From positions 3,968,001 to 4,032,000 of the forward strand of contig CAWEXD010000008.1 in the NCBI GenBank assembly GCA_963812945.1: 64,000 nt of DNA. Direction: 5' to 3'. Shown here piece by piece: positions 23,846 to 32,923 of this stretch (position 1 is the first letter of the stretch; each line of letters starts with the position of its first letter). The position numbers were made by a program, and so were the translations under genes. The DNA is from DASRDR01 sp963812945 [NCBI: uncultured Candidatus Rokubacteria bacterium]. Its GTDB lineage: Bacteria; Methylomirabilota; Methylomirabilia; Rokubacteriales. Below the pieces are notes generated by a model, which was given only the letters and a program-made list of their open reading frames with translations, ran no database searches and was not told where the DNA came from.

Positions 23846-24555
23846 GCCTCGCCACGCGCCAGGAGGTACCCGACGCCGCGGACCGTCTTGATGAGGCGCG
23901 GCGCCTTCGGATCGGCCTCGAGCTTCTGGCGGAGCTTCGAGACGTGGACGTCGATGGAGCGGTCGAACGCCTCCCACTCCGTGCCGCGGAGCGCGTCGAG
24001 GAGCTGCTCCCGCGAGAGCGGCCGCCCCGCGGCCCGCGCGAGCGCCGACAGGAGCTCGAACTCGTAGTGGGTCAGCGCCTGGCGCCGGCCCGCCACCGTG
24101 ACCTCGCGCGCGTCGAAGTCGATCTCGAGGGCGCCGGAGCGGAAGCGCGGCCGGGACGGCCCGGCCGGGCCCGGCCCCGCGCTCCGGCGCAGGACCGCGC
24201 GGATCCGGGCCAGGAGCTCCCGCGGGTTGAAGGGCTTGGGCAGGTAGTCGTCGGCGCCCAGCTCGAGCCCGACGATCCGGTCGACGTCCTCGCCCCGGGC
24301 CGTGAGCATGATGATCGGGATGGCCGCCACCTCGGGGAGCGCGCGGATGCGGCGGCAGATCTCGAGCCCGTCGGCCCCGGGCAGCATGAGGTCGAGCAGG
24401 ACCACGTCGACGCGGCGCTTCCGGAGCGCCGCGAGACCGCGCTCGCCGTCGCCGACCACGGTGACGTCGATCTCGTGCTTGCCGAGATACTCCGCCACCA
24501 GAGCGCCCAGCCGGGCGTCGTCGTCGATCAGGAGCGCGGCCCCGCGGGTCGGCAT
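23842..24555 (-). CDS. OmpR/CpxR-family response regulator
   Basis: The 237-residue protein has a receiver domain with acidic pocket IDDDA, phospho-acceptor Asp55 in VVLLDLMLPG, LTARGED and the conserved Lys in PKPF. A winged-helix C-terminal domain follows (LTHYEFELLSALARAAGRPL, RSIDVHVSKLRQKL, IKTVRGVGYLL). It overlaps the kinase start and follows the Spy/CpxP-like gene, an order like cpxP-cpxRA. It probably regulates its own operon and perhaps the neighbouring msrBA genes. Confidence 0.94.
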   Translation of the reverse strand: MPTRGAALLIDDDARLGALVAEYLGKHEIDVTVVGDGERGLAALRKRRVDVVLLDLMLPGADGLEICRRIRALPEVAAIPIIMLTARGEDVDRIVGLELGADDYLPKPFNPRELLARIRAVLRRSAGPGPAGPSRPRFRSGALEIDFDAREVTVAGRRQALTHYEFELLSALARAAGRPLSREQLLDALRGTEWEAFDRSIDVHVSKLRQKLEADPKAPRLIKTVRGVGYLLARGEA

Positions 24556-24570
24556 CCTCGCCTTACGGTC

Positions 24571-25026
24571 TCAGTGCATGTGGCTCAGGCGGTGATTGCG
24601 GACATAGTCGGCGACCGCCCGGCGCTGGGCCGCGGTCAGCACCCCGTGCGCGTCGACGAGGGCCTGGTGGATCGCCTCCCGCATCCGCTGCCGCTCCTCG
24701 TCGGCCTGCCGGTGGAACGCGTCGACCTGGGCGGGATCGACCTGGTCGGCCTCGAAGAGCCGGAGGCCCTCCTCCAGGTGCGCCCGGCGGCTCGTGTGAG
24801 CTTGCTCCACCGCCAGGAACGCCCGATCGCGGATCTGGTTGATCTGGATCCGCTGGTCGGGGGTCACCTTCGCCTCGTCGAGCGCGTCGTCGATCGCCGC
24901 CACGACCATGCGCTTCATGATCGCGTGGCGCCCGCCGCCGTGCGCGCCGTAGGCCATGGCGCCCCCCGCCGCCACCAGCCCCAAGGCCCCCGCCGTCATC
25001 AGCCCGAACACCGTGCGTCGCTTCAT
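24571..25026 (-). CDS. Spy/CpxP-like periplasmic protein (LTXXQ)
   Basis: From the ATG at 25026, preceded by GAGGAGGAG, the protein has 151 residues with a Sec signal (MTAGALGLVAAGGAMAYG). The mature part is all-helical with two LTxxQ-type motifs, VTPDQRIQINQIRD and LTAAQRRAVADYV, the mark of Spy/CpxP chaperones and metal sensors. His-rich segments at both ends (HGGGRH and HRLSHMH) suggest metal binding. It is the first gene of the two-component operon and probably its accessory sensor. Confidence 0.82.
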   Translation of the reverse strand: MKRRTVFGLMTAGALGLVAAGGAMAYGAHGGGRHAIMKRMVVAAIDDALDEAKVTPDQRIQINQIRDRAFLAVEQAHTSRRAHLEEGLRLFEADQVDPAQVDAFHRQADEERQRMREAIHQALVDAHGVLTAAQRRAVADYVRNHRLSHMH

Positions 25027-25145
25027 GGCTCGCTCCTCCTCGTGTGAGTGTGGCGCGGGCTCTCGGCCCGCGTGTCCCGAGCATGGAGCGCCGACGTGAA
25101 GCGAGTATGTGCCGCGCGTAAAGATTCGTGAAGCCGGCGGGCCGG

Positions 25146-25568
25146 TCAAAGCGGCTTGCGAAAGAAGATACGGGTGGCGCGGTCCGGCCACCCGGGCAGC
25201 TCCCCGATCTCCTCGTAGCCGAGCCGACGGTAGAAGCCCGGTGCCTGGTAGCTGTGCGCGTCGAGGTGCATCTCCCGGCAGCCTCGACGGCGCGCCTCGC
25301 CCTCGGCGGCGGCGAGCAGTCGCGCTCCCAGGCCCTGTCGCCGGTTGGCCTCCCGGACCCACAGGGTCTTCACGAAACCCACCCGCCCCCACGTCCATCC
25401 GTGCATACCAGCCACGAGCTCACCAGCGTCGTCACGAACGAAGATGGCGAGCCACTGACCGTCGTCCCAGCCTGTGACCGCGACGTTGTACCGATAGAGA
25501 AGGTCGTCGAGGGCAGCGACCTCCTCCAGGCGCGGCTCGTCCTCGATTCGCAACGCGTCAGCCGTCAT
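25146..25568 (-). CDS. GNAT-family N-acetyltransferase
   Basis: The 140-residue protein has the GNAT core: beta strands AIFVRDDAGELVAGMHGWTW, the acceptor-site strand FVKTLWV, the acetyl-CoA loop NRRQGLGARLL, and the last strands EMHLDAHSYQAPGFYRRLGY. It resembles the small bacterial acetyltransferases of unknown substrate. It lies upstream of the Spy-like gene but 120 bases away, so may be a separate unit. Confidence 0.85.
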   Translation of the reverse strand: MTADALRIEDEPRLEEVAALDDLLYRYNVAVTGWDDGQWLAIFVRDDAGELVAGMHGWTWGRVGFVKTLWVREANRRQGLGARLLAAAEGEARRRGCREMHLDAHSYQAPGFYRRLGYEEIGELPGWPDRATRIFFRKPL

Positions 25569-25634
25569 CGTAGATCTCCGCCGACCGCCCCGCGATGCGT
25601 GCGGCGGGGCGGCGTCAGGGCAGCCTGGGCTCGG

Positions 25635-26126
25635 TCACGCCTGGCCGCGCTCGGGCTCGAACGCGCGGACCGAGGCCGCCTGCACGTGATTGCGGAAGCC
25701 GATCGGGTCGTGCACGCGCGGGAACACCTCGCGGACACCCCCCGTGCCGGTCACCACGAGGTCGCCGTACCTCAGCAAGCGCCCGACGAGGGTCTGCTGG
25801 ACCCCGATCGACTCCACCTTGCCGAGCAAGAGCTCCGTCGTGTACCGGCCGATGAGCCCCACCTTGAAGATGAGGCGCGTCGTCGTGACGGCGAACTCCG
25901 AAGTGAGGAGCTCTACGGCCTCGACCAGGCCCCAGACGACGCCCGCGAGGATGACGACGAGGCTCGCGTACCAGAGCCACTCCATGCGCGTCGCCACCCC
26001 GAGCGCCACGGTGATGACGAGGCCGAGGAGCGTCAGGAGCCCCGGCTTCGCGAACAGGACCCAGTGGAGCTTGGTCTTGTAGATCACCTGCTCGTTCGGC
26101 AGGAGGTGGCGCTCGACGTACCCCAC
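25635..26126 (-). CDS. Membrane protein with bacterial PH (bPH2/YdbS-like) domain
   Basis: The 163-residue protein has a short N-terminal cytoplasmic strand (EQVIYKTKLHWVLF), two transmembrane helices (PGLLTLLGLVITVALGVA and LWYASLVVILAGVVW), then a bPH2 fold: EFAVTTTRLIFKVGLIG and ELLLGKVESIGVQQTLVGRL are diagnostic, followed by VTGTGG. Such proteins are common and poorly characterised. Confidence 0.85.
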   Translation of the reverse strand: MGYVERHLLPNEQVIYKTKLHWVLFAKPGLLTLLGLVITVALGVATRMEWLWYASLVVILAGVVWGLVEAVELLTSEFAVTTTRLIFKVGLIGRYTTELLLGKVESIGVQQTLVGRLLRYGDLVVTGTGGVREVFPRVHDPIGFRNHVQAASVRAFEPERGQA

Positions 26127-26282
26127 GGGCGGGCCTCCTCTCGGTGATCCGGGGCACCGGGCCGCCGGCCCGCATCACCGACGGCGAGGATAGCCCGGCC
26201 CGAGCGGGGCGGCAACGCGGGGCGCGCCCGTGCTAGCATGACCGCGCTCCGCCCATCTTCCGCCCGAGGAGGTCCTGCCCAG

Positions 26283-27404
26283 ATGGCCCGCACCGGCAAG
26301 GCCGCCGTGTTCCGGGGGCCGGGCCAGCCCTTCGAGCTCTGCGAGCTCCCGGTCCCCGAGCTCGAGCCCGGGGCCGTGCTGGTGCGCGTGGCCCTCGCGA
26401 ACATCTGCGGCTCGGATCTCCACTTCTGGCGCGGGGACGCGCCGCTCGCGCTCCCGCCCGACGGCTGGATCTTCGGGCACGAGATGACGGGGCGCGTGGC
26501 GGCGCTCGGGGCCGGCGTCCGGTCGGACTCGCTCGGGCAGCCGCTCCGCGAGGGCGACCGCGTCGCCTACTGCTACTTCTATCCGTGCGGCCGCTGCTAC
26601 GTGTGCCTCCAGGGCCAGCGGGCCGCGTGCCCCACGAAGATCGGCCGCGCCACCGGCCCGGGGGAGTTCCCGCACTGGGTCGGGGCGTTCGCCGAGTACT
26701 ACTACGTCCGGCCGGGCGGCTTCGTCTTCCGGGTCCCCGACGACCTCCCGGACACCCTCGTGTCCCCGGTCAACTGCGCCCTCTCCCAGGTGCTCTTCGG
26801 GCTCACGCGCGCCGGCCTGGCGCTCGGGGAGAGCGTGGTCATCCAGGGCGCGGGGGGCCTCGGCCTCCAGGCCGTCGCGGTGGCGCGCGAGATGGGCGCC
26901 GGGACGGTGATCGTGATCGACCAGCTGGCCGGGCGGCTCGAGCTCGCCCGCGCCTTCGGGGCCGACCACACGCTCGATCTCTCGGAGGTCCCCGACCGGC
27001 GGGCCCGCGTCAAGCAGGTCCGCGACTGGACGGGCGGCCGGGGCGCCGATCTCGCCTGCGACTTCGTCGGCTTCCCGCCGGTGGTGCCGGAGGGCATCGA
27101 GATGCTGCGGGCCGGCGGGCGCTACCTCGAGATCGGGTGCATCAGCCGGGGCCGCACCGTCGAGTTCGATCCCTCCTCGCTCGTCTGGGGGTCGAAGACG
27201 ATCATCGGCGTCGTGATGTACGATCCGTGGGTGATTCCGCGGGCGCTCGAGTTCCTCCGCCGCGGCCGCGGGCGCTATCCGTTCGACCGGCTGGTCTCGC
27301 ACACCTATCCCCTCGACCGGATCGACGAGGCCTTCCGGGACGCCGAGTGGTACCAGCGCGAGGCCGCTCCGAGCCGGATCACCCGCGCCGCGCTGGCGCC
27401 CTAG
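26283..27404 (+). CDS. Zinc-dependent alcohol dehydrogenase (MDR family)
   Basis: I choose the ATG at 26283, preceded by GAGGAGG, giving 373 residues. Catalytic zinc ligands are in NICGSDLH and GHEMTG; the structural zinc lobe has Cys at CGRCYVCLQGQRAAC. The NAD(P) motif is GAGGLGLQAVAVA, followed by VIVIDQ, suggesting NAD preference. It resembles threonine-dehydrogenase or sorbitol-dehydrogenase-like enzymes. Substrate is unknown. An MFS gene follows 32 bases downstream. Confidence 0.9.
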   Translation: MARTGKAAVFRGPGQPFELCELPVPELEPGAVLVRVALANICGSDLHFWRGDAPLALPPDGWIFGHEMTGRVAALGAGVRSDSLGQPLREGDRVAYCYFYPCGRCYVCLQGQRAACPTKIGRATGPGEFPHWVGAFAEYYYVRPGGFVFRVPDDLPDTLVSPVNCALSQVLFGLTRAGLALGESVVIQGAGGLGLQAVAVAREMGAGTVIVIDQLAGRLELARAFGADHTLDLSEVPDRRARVKQVRDWTGGRGADLACDFVGFPPVVPEGIEMLRAGGRYLEIGCISRGRTVEFDPSSLVWGSKTIIGVVMYDPWVIPRALEFLRRGRGRYPFDRLVSHTYPLDRIDEAFRDAEWYQREAAPSRITRAALAP

Positions 27405-27436
27405 CCGCCGCCGCGCGCCTCGAGCCCCCGGCCCGG

Positions 27437-28600
27437 ATGCTCGCCCGGCTGCTCCCGATCGGCCTCATCACGCTCGCCTTCAACCTGGGCGGCGGGCTCG
27501 TCGCCCCGGCGCTCCCGCTCTACGCGCGGAGCCTCGGCGCGGACTACCGGGACCTCGGCCTCATCGGCGCGGCCCACGGGCTCGCCTTCGCGGCCCTCAC
27601 GATCCCGCTCGGGCGGGCCTCGGACCGCTTCGGGCGCCGCGCGATCCTCATGCTCTCCGGGATCGGGATCGGCGGCGCCGCGGCGCTCTACCTCGCCGCC
27701 GGCGGCGTCCCCGGTCTCGCCGCCGGCAAGCTCCTCGAGGCCGCCGCGTGGGCCGCGTTCTGGCCGACCCTCGAGGCCTGGGTCGCCGAGCGGTTCGGCG
27801 CGCGCGCCGGGGCGGCGATGGGCGTGGCCTACGGCGCCTATGCGCTGGCGTTCGTGGTGGGGACCGCCGGCGGCGGCTTCGTCGTCGAGGCGTTCGGCCT
27901 TCGCGCGCCATTCGCGCTCTACCTCGGGACGGCGGGGCTCTCGGTGATCCTCGTCGGGATGCTCGCGGGCGGCGAGACGGCGGGGCCCGAGGCGGCCCGC
28001 CGCCACGCGGCCGCGACGCCGCGGATCGTCACGACGGACCCGGCCTTGTCGCGGACCCGGCGGGTGGTCGCGTACCTGACGGGCTTCGTGTACGTCTACG
28101 GGCTCGGGACCGTCCTCGCGTTCCTGCCGGTGTACGGGGCGGACCGCGCGCTCTCGCCGCGGAGGGTCGGGCTCCTCCTCGCCGCGTACTGGCTCGCGCG
28201 GGTCGTCGGGTCCCTCGGCGCCGGGCGCGTGTCGGACACGGTCAGTCGCCGCATGGTCCTCATCCCCGCGATGCTCGTGACGGGAGCCGGGGCCGGCCTC
28301 GTCGTGGCGCCGCTCGGGGCCGGCGCGCTGTTCCTGGGCGCCATGGCGCTCGGCCTGGCCGCCGGGGCGTCGGCCCCGACCTGCATCGCCCTCATCGCGG
28401 ACCACGTGAGCGCGGAGGACCGCGGCGTGGCCATGGGGCTCTTCGAGGCCGCCTGCGGGGTCTCGATCCTCGCCTCGGGCCTGATCGGCGGGGTCGCGGC
28501 CCAGGCCCTCGGGGGCGAGACGCCCTACCTGATCGTGGGCGCGCTCGCGCTCGCGTGGGCGGGGATCCTCGCCCGCGCCCTCCGTCCCGTCCGCGGCTGA
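27437..28600 (+). CDS. MFS transporter
   Basis: The 387-residue protein has about twelve hydrophobic helices in two halves and the MFS loop motifs GRASDRFGRRAIL after helix 2 and GRVSDTVSRRMVL in the second half. It lacks a periplasmic domain and resembles drug or sugar effluxers of the MFS_1 group. It may export or import the substrate or product of the alcohol dehydrogenase just upstream, but this is only inferred from proximity. Confidence 0.88.
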   Translation: MLARLLPIGLITLAFNLGGGLVAPALPLYARSLGADYRDLGLIGAAHGLAFAALTIPLGRASDRFGRRAILMLSGIGIGGAAALYLAAGGVPGLAAGKLLEAAAWAAFWPTLEAWVAERFGARAGAAMGVAYGAYALAFVVGTAGGGFVVEAFGLRAPFALYLGTAGLSVILVGMLAGGETAGPEAARRHAAATPRIVTTDPALSRTRRVVAYLTGFVYVYGLGTVLAFLPVYGADRALSPRRVGLLLAAYWLARVVGSLGAGRVSDTVSRRMVLIPAMLVTGAGAGLVVAPLGAGALFLGAMALGLAAGASAPTCIALIADHVSAEDRGVAMGLFEAACGVSILASGLIGGVAAQALGGETPYLIVGALALAWAGILARALRPVRG

Positions 28601-28768
28601 CCGTCCCCCGGTCCGCGGCCCCGCCGCGCCGCCTGTATCGGCCGGGCGTCACCGCGTCGCCCGCGCGAGACACCCGCGCGCGGCCACCGCCCCCGCGACG
28701 CTTGCCGGCGCGCGGAGTTCCCGCCGGACGGCGGCTGGCACGCGGGCTGCTCCACGAGGCCGGGGACC

Positions 28769-29527
28769 ATGCGCGCGTGGCGGAGGCTCCGGCATCTCCG
28801 GAAGCGCGGGGGGAGAGAAGCGCGCCGGATCGCGAGCTCGCTCGGGCTCGCGGGCCGGGCGCTGGCCGAGCGGCTCGCGTATCGTCCCCGCGAGGTGGTC
28901 GTCGTGGCGCTCCTGGCCGGCGGCCTCTTCGCGGGGCTCCTCGTCGAGCGCTGGCGCGCCCGGCACCCGGCGACCGCGGACCGGCTGGAAGCGGAGCCGC
29001 CGCGGCTGACGAGCGTGGCGGCGGCCCCGCTCGCGCCCCGGCCGCGGCCGCGGGCCGTCGCGGCGCCGCGCTGCGACGCGTGGGGGAGCCGCCGGACGGC
29101 GAGCGTGGGCAACGCGGGCGATGTGGGCGCCGTGGGAGTCTCGGGAGCGAGGCGCCCGCGGCTCGATCTGAACCGGGCGACCCCGCGCGAGCTCGCGCGC
29201 CTGGCCGGCATCGGCTGGGGCCTCGCGGCGCGGATCGTCGCCGCGCGGGAGGCGTTCGAGGGCCGGGACGCCGGCGGCGGGCTCGAGCCGCCGTGGCCCG
29301 AGCGCCACGCGGGCTATCGGCGGCGGCCGCCGGCGCGCCCCGCGGGCGACGCCGAGCCGGAGGTCGACCGCCCGGCGGCCCCAGCGTCCCCGACGTCGCC
29401 AGTGTCTCCGACGTCGCCAGTGTCTGCGACGTCGCCAGTGTCTGCGACGTCGATGGTTCCGCCACCCGCGCCGGAGCCGGCCGAGCCGGAGTCCGGTGAG
29501 GCGCCGGCCGACCTCGCGCCCGAGTGA
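28769..29527 (+). CDS. ComEA-like protein: membrane anchor plus helix-hairpin-helix, with repeat tail
   Basis: The 252-residue protein has a basic N-terminus, one transmembrane helix (VVVVALLAGGLFAGLLV), and a ComEA-type helix-hairpin-helix LDLNRATPRELARLAGIG. Only one hairpin is visible where ComEA has a pair. The C-terminal tail is low-complexity and contains three near-identical 18-base DNA repeats (29392-29445). Its stop overlaps the comEC start (GTGA). ComEA binds incoming DNA during transformation, a role that fits this pairing. Confidence 0.7.
   Translation: MRAWRRLRHLRKRGGREARRIASSLGLAGRALAERLAYRPREVVVVALLAGGLFAGLLVERWRARHPATADRLEAEPPRLTSVAAAPLAPRPRPRAVAAPRCDAWGSRRTASVGNAGDVGAVGVSGARRPRLDLNRATPRELARLAGIGWGLAARIVAAREAFEGRDAGGGLEPPWPERHAGYRRRPPARPAGDAEPEVDRPAAPASPTSPVSPTSPVSATSPVSATSMVPPPAPEPAEPESGEAPADLAPE
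29392..29445 (+). repeat. Three tandem 18-base repeats inside the ComEA-like gene
   Basis: Three in-frame copies of GACGTCGCCAGTGTCTSC (S is C or G) encode a six-residue unit (TSPVSP/A) and a partial fourth copy follows. The unit length is a multiple of three, so copy number can change without frameshift. Confidence 0.8.
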
Positions 29528-31845
29528 GCGCGCCCCTCCTGCCGCTCGCGATCGCGTTCGCCGCGGGCGCGTGGCTCGGGCTCTCCGTCGGGCCGCCGGC
29601 GTGGCTCGGGCTCGTCGGGCTCGTGGGCGGCGCGGGACTCTGCGTGACCGGACGCGGGCGCTCGCTCGCCGGCGCCAGCGTGGGGGTGGTCGTGCTCTGC
29701 GCCCTGGCGGGGTGGGCGCGCGTGGCCCTGCCCGATCCGTTCCCGGCCGTCAGCGGCGTGGGCCCGGGCCCGGCGGTCCTGGAGGGGCTCGTGGGCGGGG
29801 TCCCCCAGGTCGAGGCGCCGCGGACGCGCTTCCCGCTCATCCTCCGGCGCGCCGGAACGGAGCCGGCCCGGCCCGCAGCGGGCGCTCTCCCCCTGTCCCT
29901 CTACGGAACGGCGCCGCCCGTCGAGCCCGGCGACCTCGTGCGTGTCACCGGCGAGGTCCGCGCGCTCGCGCCGTTCCGGAACCCCGGGACCGAGCCGGGC
30001 GCCGCGCGGCGGACGCCGCGCTACGTCGCGACCGCGCGCGCGGGGGCCGTCGAGCGCCTCCCGCCCGTGCCGCTCCCCTGGTGGCTCAGGACGCGGCTCG
30101 GCATCCACCGCACGATCGAGGCCCACCTGCCGCCGGTCTCCGGCGCGCTTCTCGAGGGGCTCCTCATCGGCGAGCGCCGCCAGCTCCCGTCGACCCTGCT
30201 CGCCGACTTCCGGCAGGCGGGGGTCTTCCACGTGCTCGCGATCTCGGGCTTCAACGTGGCGCTCGTCGCCGGCTCGGCATTCCTCGTCCTCCGCCTGCTC
30301 CGCCTGCCCGCCGCGCTCGCCGCCGGCCTGGCGCTCGCGACGCTGGTCGCGTTCGCCGCGGTGGTCGGGGGCCAGCCCTCCGTGCTCCGCGCGACCATCA
30401 TGGGCGGCCTGTTCCTCGCCGCGGGCCTGCTCGGGCGCGAGAGCCGCGTGTGGAACAGCCTTGCGGCCGCGCTCCTGGCGCTGCTCGCCCTGGATCCCGG
30501 GAGCCTCGCGGAGCCGGGGCTCCAGCTCTCGTTCGCCGCGACGGCCGGGCTCCTCCACCTCCATCCGTGGATCCGCGCGCGACTCCCGCTCTGGTGCCCC
30601 GGGCCGGTCCGGAGCGCGCTGGCCGTGTCGGCCGGAGCCCAGCTGGGCGTCACCCCGGTGATGCTGCTCCACTTCGGCCAGCTCTCACCGCTGGGAGTGG
30701 CCGCGAACCTCCTCGTCGTCCCGCTGGCGGGCCTCCTCACGACGGGCGGGGTTCTGACGCTCGCCGTGGCGGCCCTCTGGGAGCCGCTCGCCCGGCCGCT
30801 CTTCCAGAGTCTCTGGCTCCTCCTCGTCACGCTGCGCCTCGTCGTCCGCGCGCTCGCCGCCCTCCCCGGCGCCGTCGTGCACGTGCCGCCGCCGCCCGCG
30901 CTCGCCGTGGCCGCGGGCGGGCTCGCGCTGCTCCTCGCGCCGTACGCGCGCGGGCGGGCGGCCTGGCTCTCGATCGCGCTGCTCGGCCTCGGCGCGAGCG
31001 CGGCCACGATCGCGCCCATGCGGCCGGACGGGCGCGTGCGCCTCGTCGTCCTCGACGTGGGCCAGGGCGAGGCAATCCTGGTGCGGGCGCCGGAGGGGCA
31101 GACGCTCCTCGTGGACACGGGCGGCGGCGGCCCGGGGCGCGGGGATCGCGGCGAGCGCGTCCTCGTCCCGGTCCTCCGCCGCCTCGGGGTCCGCCGTGTG
31201 AGCGCGCTCGCGCTCACGCACGGGGCGCCCGATCATGCGGGGGGGCTGGCCGGGCTCCTCGAGGGGATGCCGGTCGACGAGGCGTGGATCCCGGCGGGCA
31301 GCGAGGGCGCCGCCTGGCTGGCGCCGCTCGCGGCGCGGGGCGTCCCGCAGCGACCGCTCGCCCGGGGCGACCGGCGCTGGCTCGGCTCGCTCCTGGTGAC
31401 GGCGCTCCACCCGCCTCGCGCCGGGCCGGCCGGGGATCAGGAGCCCGGCGCCGCACTCCCCCTCCTGCTTCGGATCGAGTGGGGCCTCTTCGCGGCGATC
31501 CTGACGGGCGGCGGCGGCCCGGAGGCGGAGGCCGCGGTGGTCCGGGCGGAGCCGCCCCTTCGGGCGACCCTCCTGAAGGTGAGCGGGCACGGGAGCCGGC
31601 GCGGCTCGACCCCCGGGTTCATCGGGGCGATCGCCCCCCGGCTCGCGCTGATCTCGGTGGGACGGAACGCCTTCGGACAGCCGGCACCGGAGGTCCTGGC
31701 CCGCCTGGCGACCGTGGGCGCGACGGTCTACCGGACCGATCTCGACGGCGCCATCGACGTCACGAGCGACGGCGCCCGCGTGTGGGTGCGGGCCTGGGGC
31801 CGGCCGGGGCCGCCCGCCGAGCTCGTCCTGCGGGATGGACTGTGA
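29524..31845 (+). CDS. comEC: ComEC/Rec2 DNA-uptake channel with metallo-beta-lactamase domain
   Basis: The 773-residue protein starts at a GTG overlapping the upstream stop. An N-terminal OB-like part is followed by the competence domain with the signature HVLAISGFNVALVAG and many helices (about 210-490), then a metallo-beta-lactamase-like C-terminal domain (LVVLDVGQGEAILVRAP, LVDTGGG, LTHGAPDHAGG). The usual THxHxDH metal motif is THGAPDH, so the first spaced His is missing. ComEC carries single-stranded DNA across the inner membrane; with the ComEA-like gene it indicates natural-transformation potential. Confidence 0.92.
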   Translation: MSAPLLPLAIAFAAGAWLGLSVGPPAWLGLVGLVGGAGLCVTGRGRSLAGASVGVVVLCALAGWARVALPDPFPAVSGVGPGPAVLEGLVGGVPQVEAPRTRFPLILRRAGTEPARPAAGALPLSLYGTAPPVEPGDLVRVTGEVRALAPFRNPGTEPGAARRTPRYVATARAGAVERLPPVPLPWWLRTRLGIHRTIEAHLPPVSGALLEGLLIGERRQLPSTLLADFRQAGVFHVLAISGFNVALVAGSAFLVLRLLRLPAALAAGLALATLVAFAAVVGGQPSVLRATIMGGLFLAAGLLGRESRVWNSLAAALLALLALDPGSLAEPGLQLSFAATAGLLHLHPWIRARLPLWCPGPVRSALAVSAGAQLGVTPVMLLHFGQLSPLGVAANLLVVPLAGLLTTGGVLTLAVAALWEPLARPLFQSLWLLLVTLRLVVRALAALPGAVVHVPPPPALAVAAGGLALLLAPYARGRAAWLSIALLGLGASAATIAPMRPDGRVRLVVLDVGQGEAILVRAPEGQTLLVDTGGGGPGRGDRGERVLVPVLRRLGVRRVSALALTHGAPDHAGGLAGLLEGMPVDEAWIPAGSEGAAWLAPLAARGVPQRPLARGDRRWLGSLLVTALHPPRAGPAGDQEPGAALPLLLRIEWGLFAAILTGGGGPEAEAAVVRAEPPLRATLLKVSGHGSRRGSTPGFIGAIAPRLALISVGRNAFGQPAPEVLARLATVGATVYRTDLDGAIDVTSDGARVWVRAWGRPGPPAELVLRDGL

Positions 31846-31955
31846 GCGCGCAGGCCGCCGGTAGACTTCCCCGGCGCGCGCGCGGAACCTCAGCCCGACC
31901 TCCGCCCGGTGAGCCGAAGTACTGTGCGCAGGTCCCTGGTGGCGTGCCGGGGGAT

Positions 31956-32918
31956 TCACCGAGCGAAGACAAGATGCGTCTTCGGGAGCTCGGCCACCGG
32001 ACGAAGCTTCCGCTTGGAGAGGTACTGGGCGCGGTCCTCCGATCCCTGCACGTTGAGCAGGTCGTACCCCAGGCCGGCGGCGAGAGTGGAGGCGGTCATG
32101 ACCCAGGCCCGGAAGGAGCTCGGATAGTCGGGATCGCTCACGAGAGCGTTGAACGCGAGGCAGGAGCGGGAGATGGGGCTCAGGACAAACAGAGCGACGA
32201 GCGCACTCGTGTCCTGATCCCAGGCCTCGTAGCGCAAGAGATCGGGCCACGGCGCGAGGAGACCGCGCACCGTCGCGGCAAGGTCTTCGGGGCAAAGGCC
32301 CGTGCGCTGCCCGAGACGCGTGGCCCACGCCCCCAGGAGCCTCTCCGGTCCATCGAGCCCCGGCCCGGCCGGAAAGACGTCCACGCGATGCCCTCGCAGG
32401 AACCGGTTCCGTTCGTGACGAAGCTTCCGGTATCTCGTCCCCGCGAGCCTCGAGAGACAGCGGCTGTCGAGGACCTGCTCGGGGAAGGTGTTGTCGTCTC
32501 GCGGCGCCCACGGACGCCAGTGCTCGCCGTCGGCGTAACCACGCAGACCGAGATCGCGAAGCTCCTGCTCGAGCCCCGGGGCTACGTTCTTGACGACGAC
32601 CGGCCGACGAGAGCCCTGGTGCAGCTGGTGCGCGACGCTGGCAATCCGCTCGGCGCGGTCCCTCCCCGCCGAGGCGACGATCACGGGCCGATCGATCCCC
32701 GGATCATGCGTGAAGACCGTGACGTTGTCCGGCGCGAGTGCGACGCCGAAGCCGTGGCGGGTTGCCTGGCGGATGTACCCGACCGAGAGCTCGAAGTCGA
32801 GCGCGTCGCGGTGGTACCGCGCCGCCACCGCGCGGTAGCGCGACAGCGCGGCATCGACACCGAGGTGGGATCCCGGAAGGATGCCGGTGTGTCCGGGGGA
32901 GACCGAGACCGCAGCCAA
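31956..32918 (-). CDS. DUF2156/GNAT-fold acyl- or aminoacyl-transferase-like protein
   Basis: The 320-residue protein starts at a TTG five bases after the ligase stop. Its C-terminal half shows features of the DUF2156 (phosphatidylglycerol lysyltransferase C-terminal) fold: TRYRKLRHERNRFL, ALVALFVLSP, and GYDLLNVQGSEDRAQYLSKRK. These proteins use two GNAT domains to transfer an amino acid or acyl group. Tight coupling to an adenylate-forming ligase suggests activation by one and transfer by the other. The family call is tentative and the substrate unknown. Confidence 0.5.
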   Translation of the reverse strand: MAAVSVSPGHTGILPGSHLGVDAALSRYRAVAARYHRDALDFELSVGYIRQATRHGFGVALAPDNVTVFTHDPGIDRPVIVASAGRDRAERIASVAHQLHQGSRRPVVVKNVAPGLEQELRDLGLRGYADGEHWRPWAPRDDNTFPEQVLDSRCLSRLAGTRYRKLRHERNRFLRGHRVDVFPAGPGLDGPERLLGAWATRLGQRTGLCPEDLAATVRGLLAPWPDLLRYEAWDQDTSALVALFVLSPISRSCLAFNALVSDPDYPSSFRAWVMTASTLAAGLGYDLLNVQGSEDRAQYLSKRKLRPVAELPKTHLVFAR

Positions 32919-32923
32919 GCGCG

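Noticed and set aside
29392-29445. CRISPR-like array
   Set aside because: The repeats are contiguous 18-base units with no spacers, lie in a coding frame and have no cas genes nearby.
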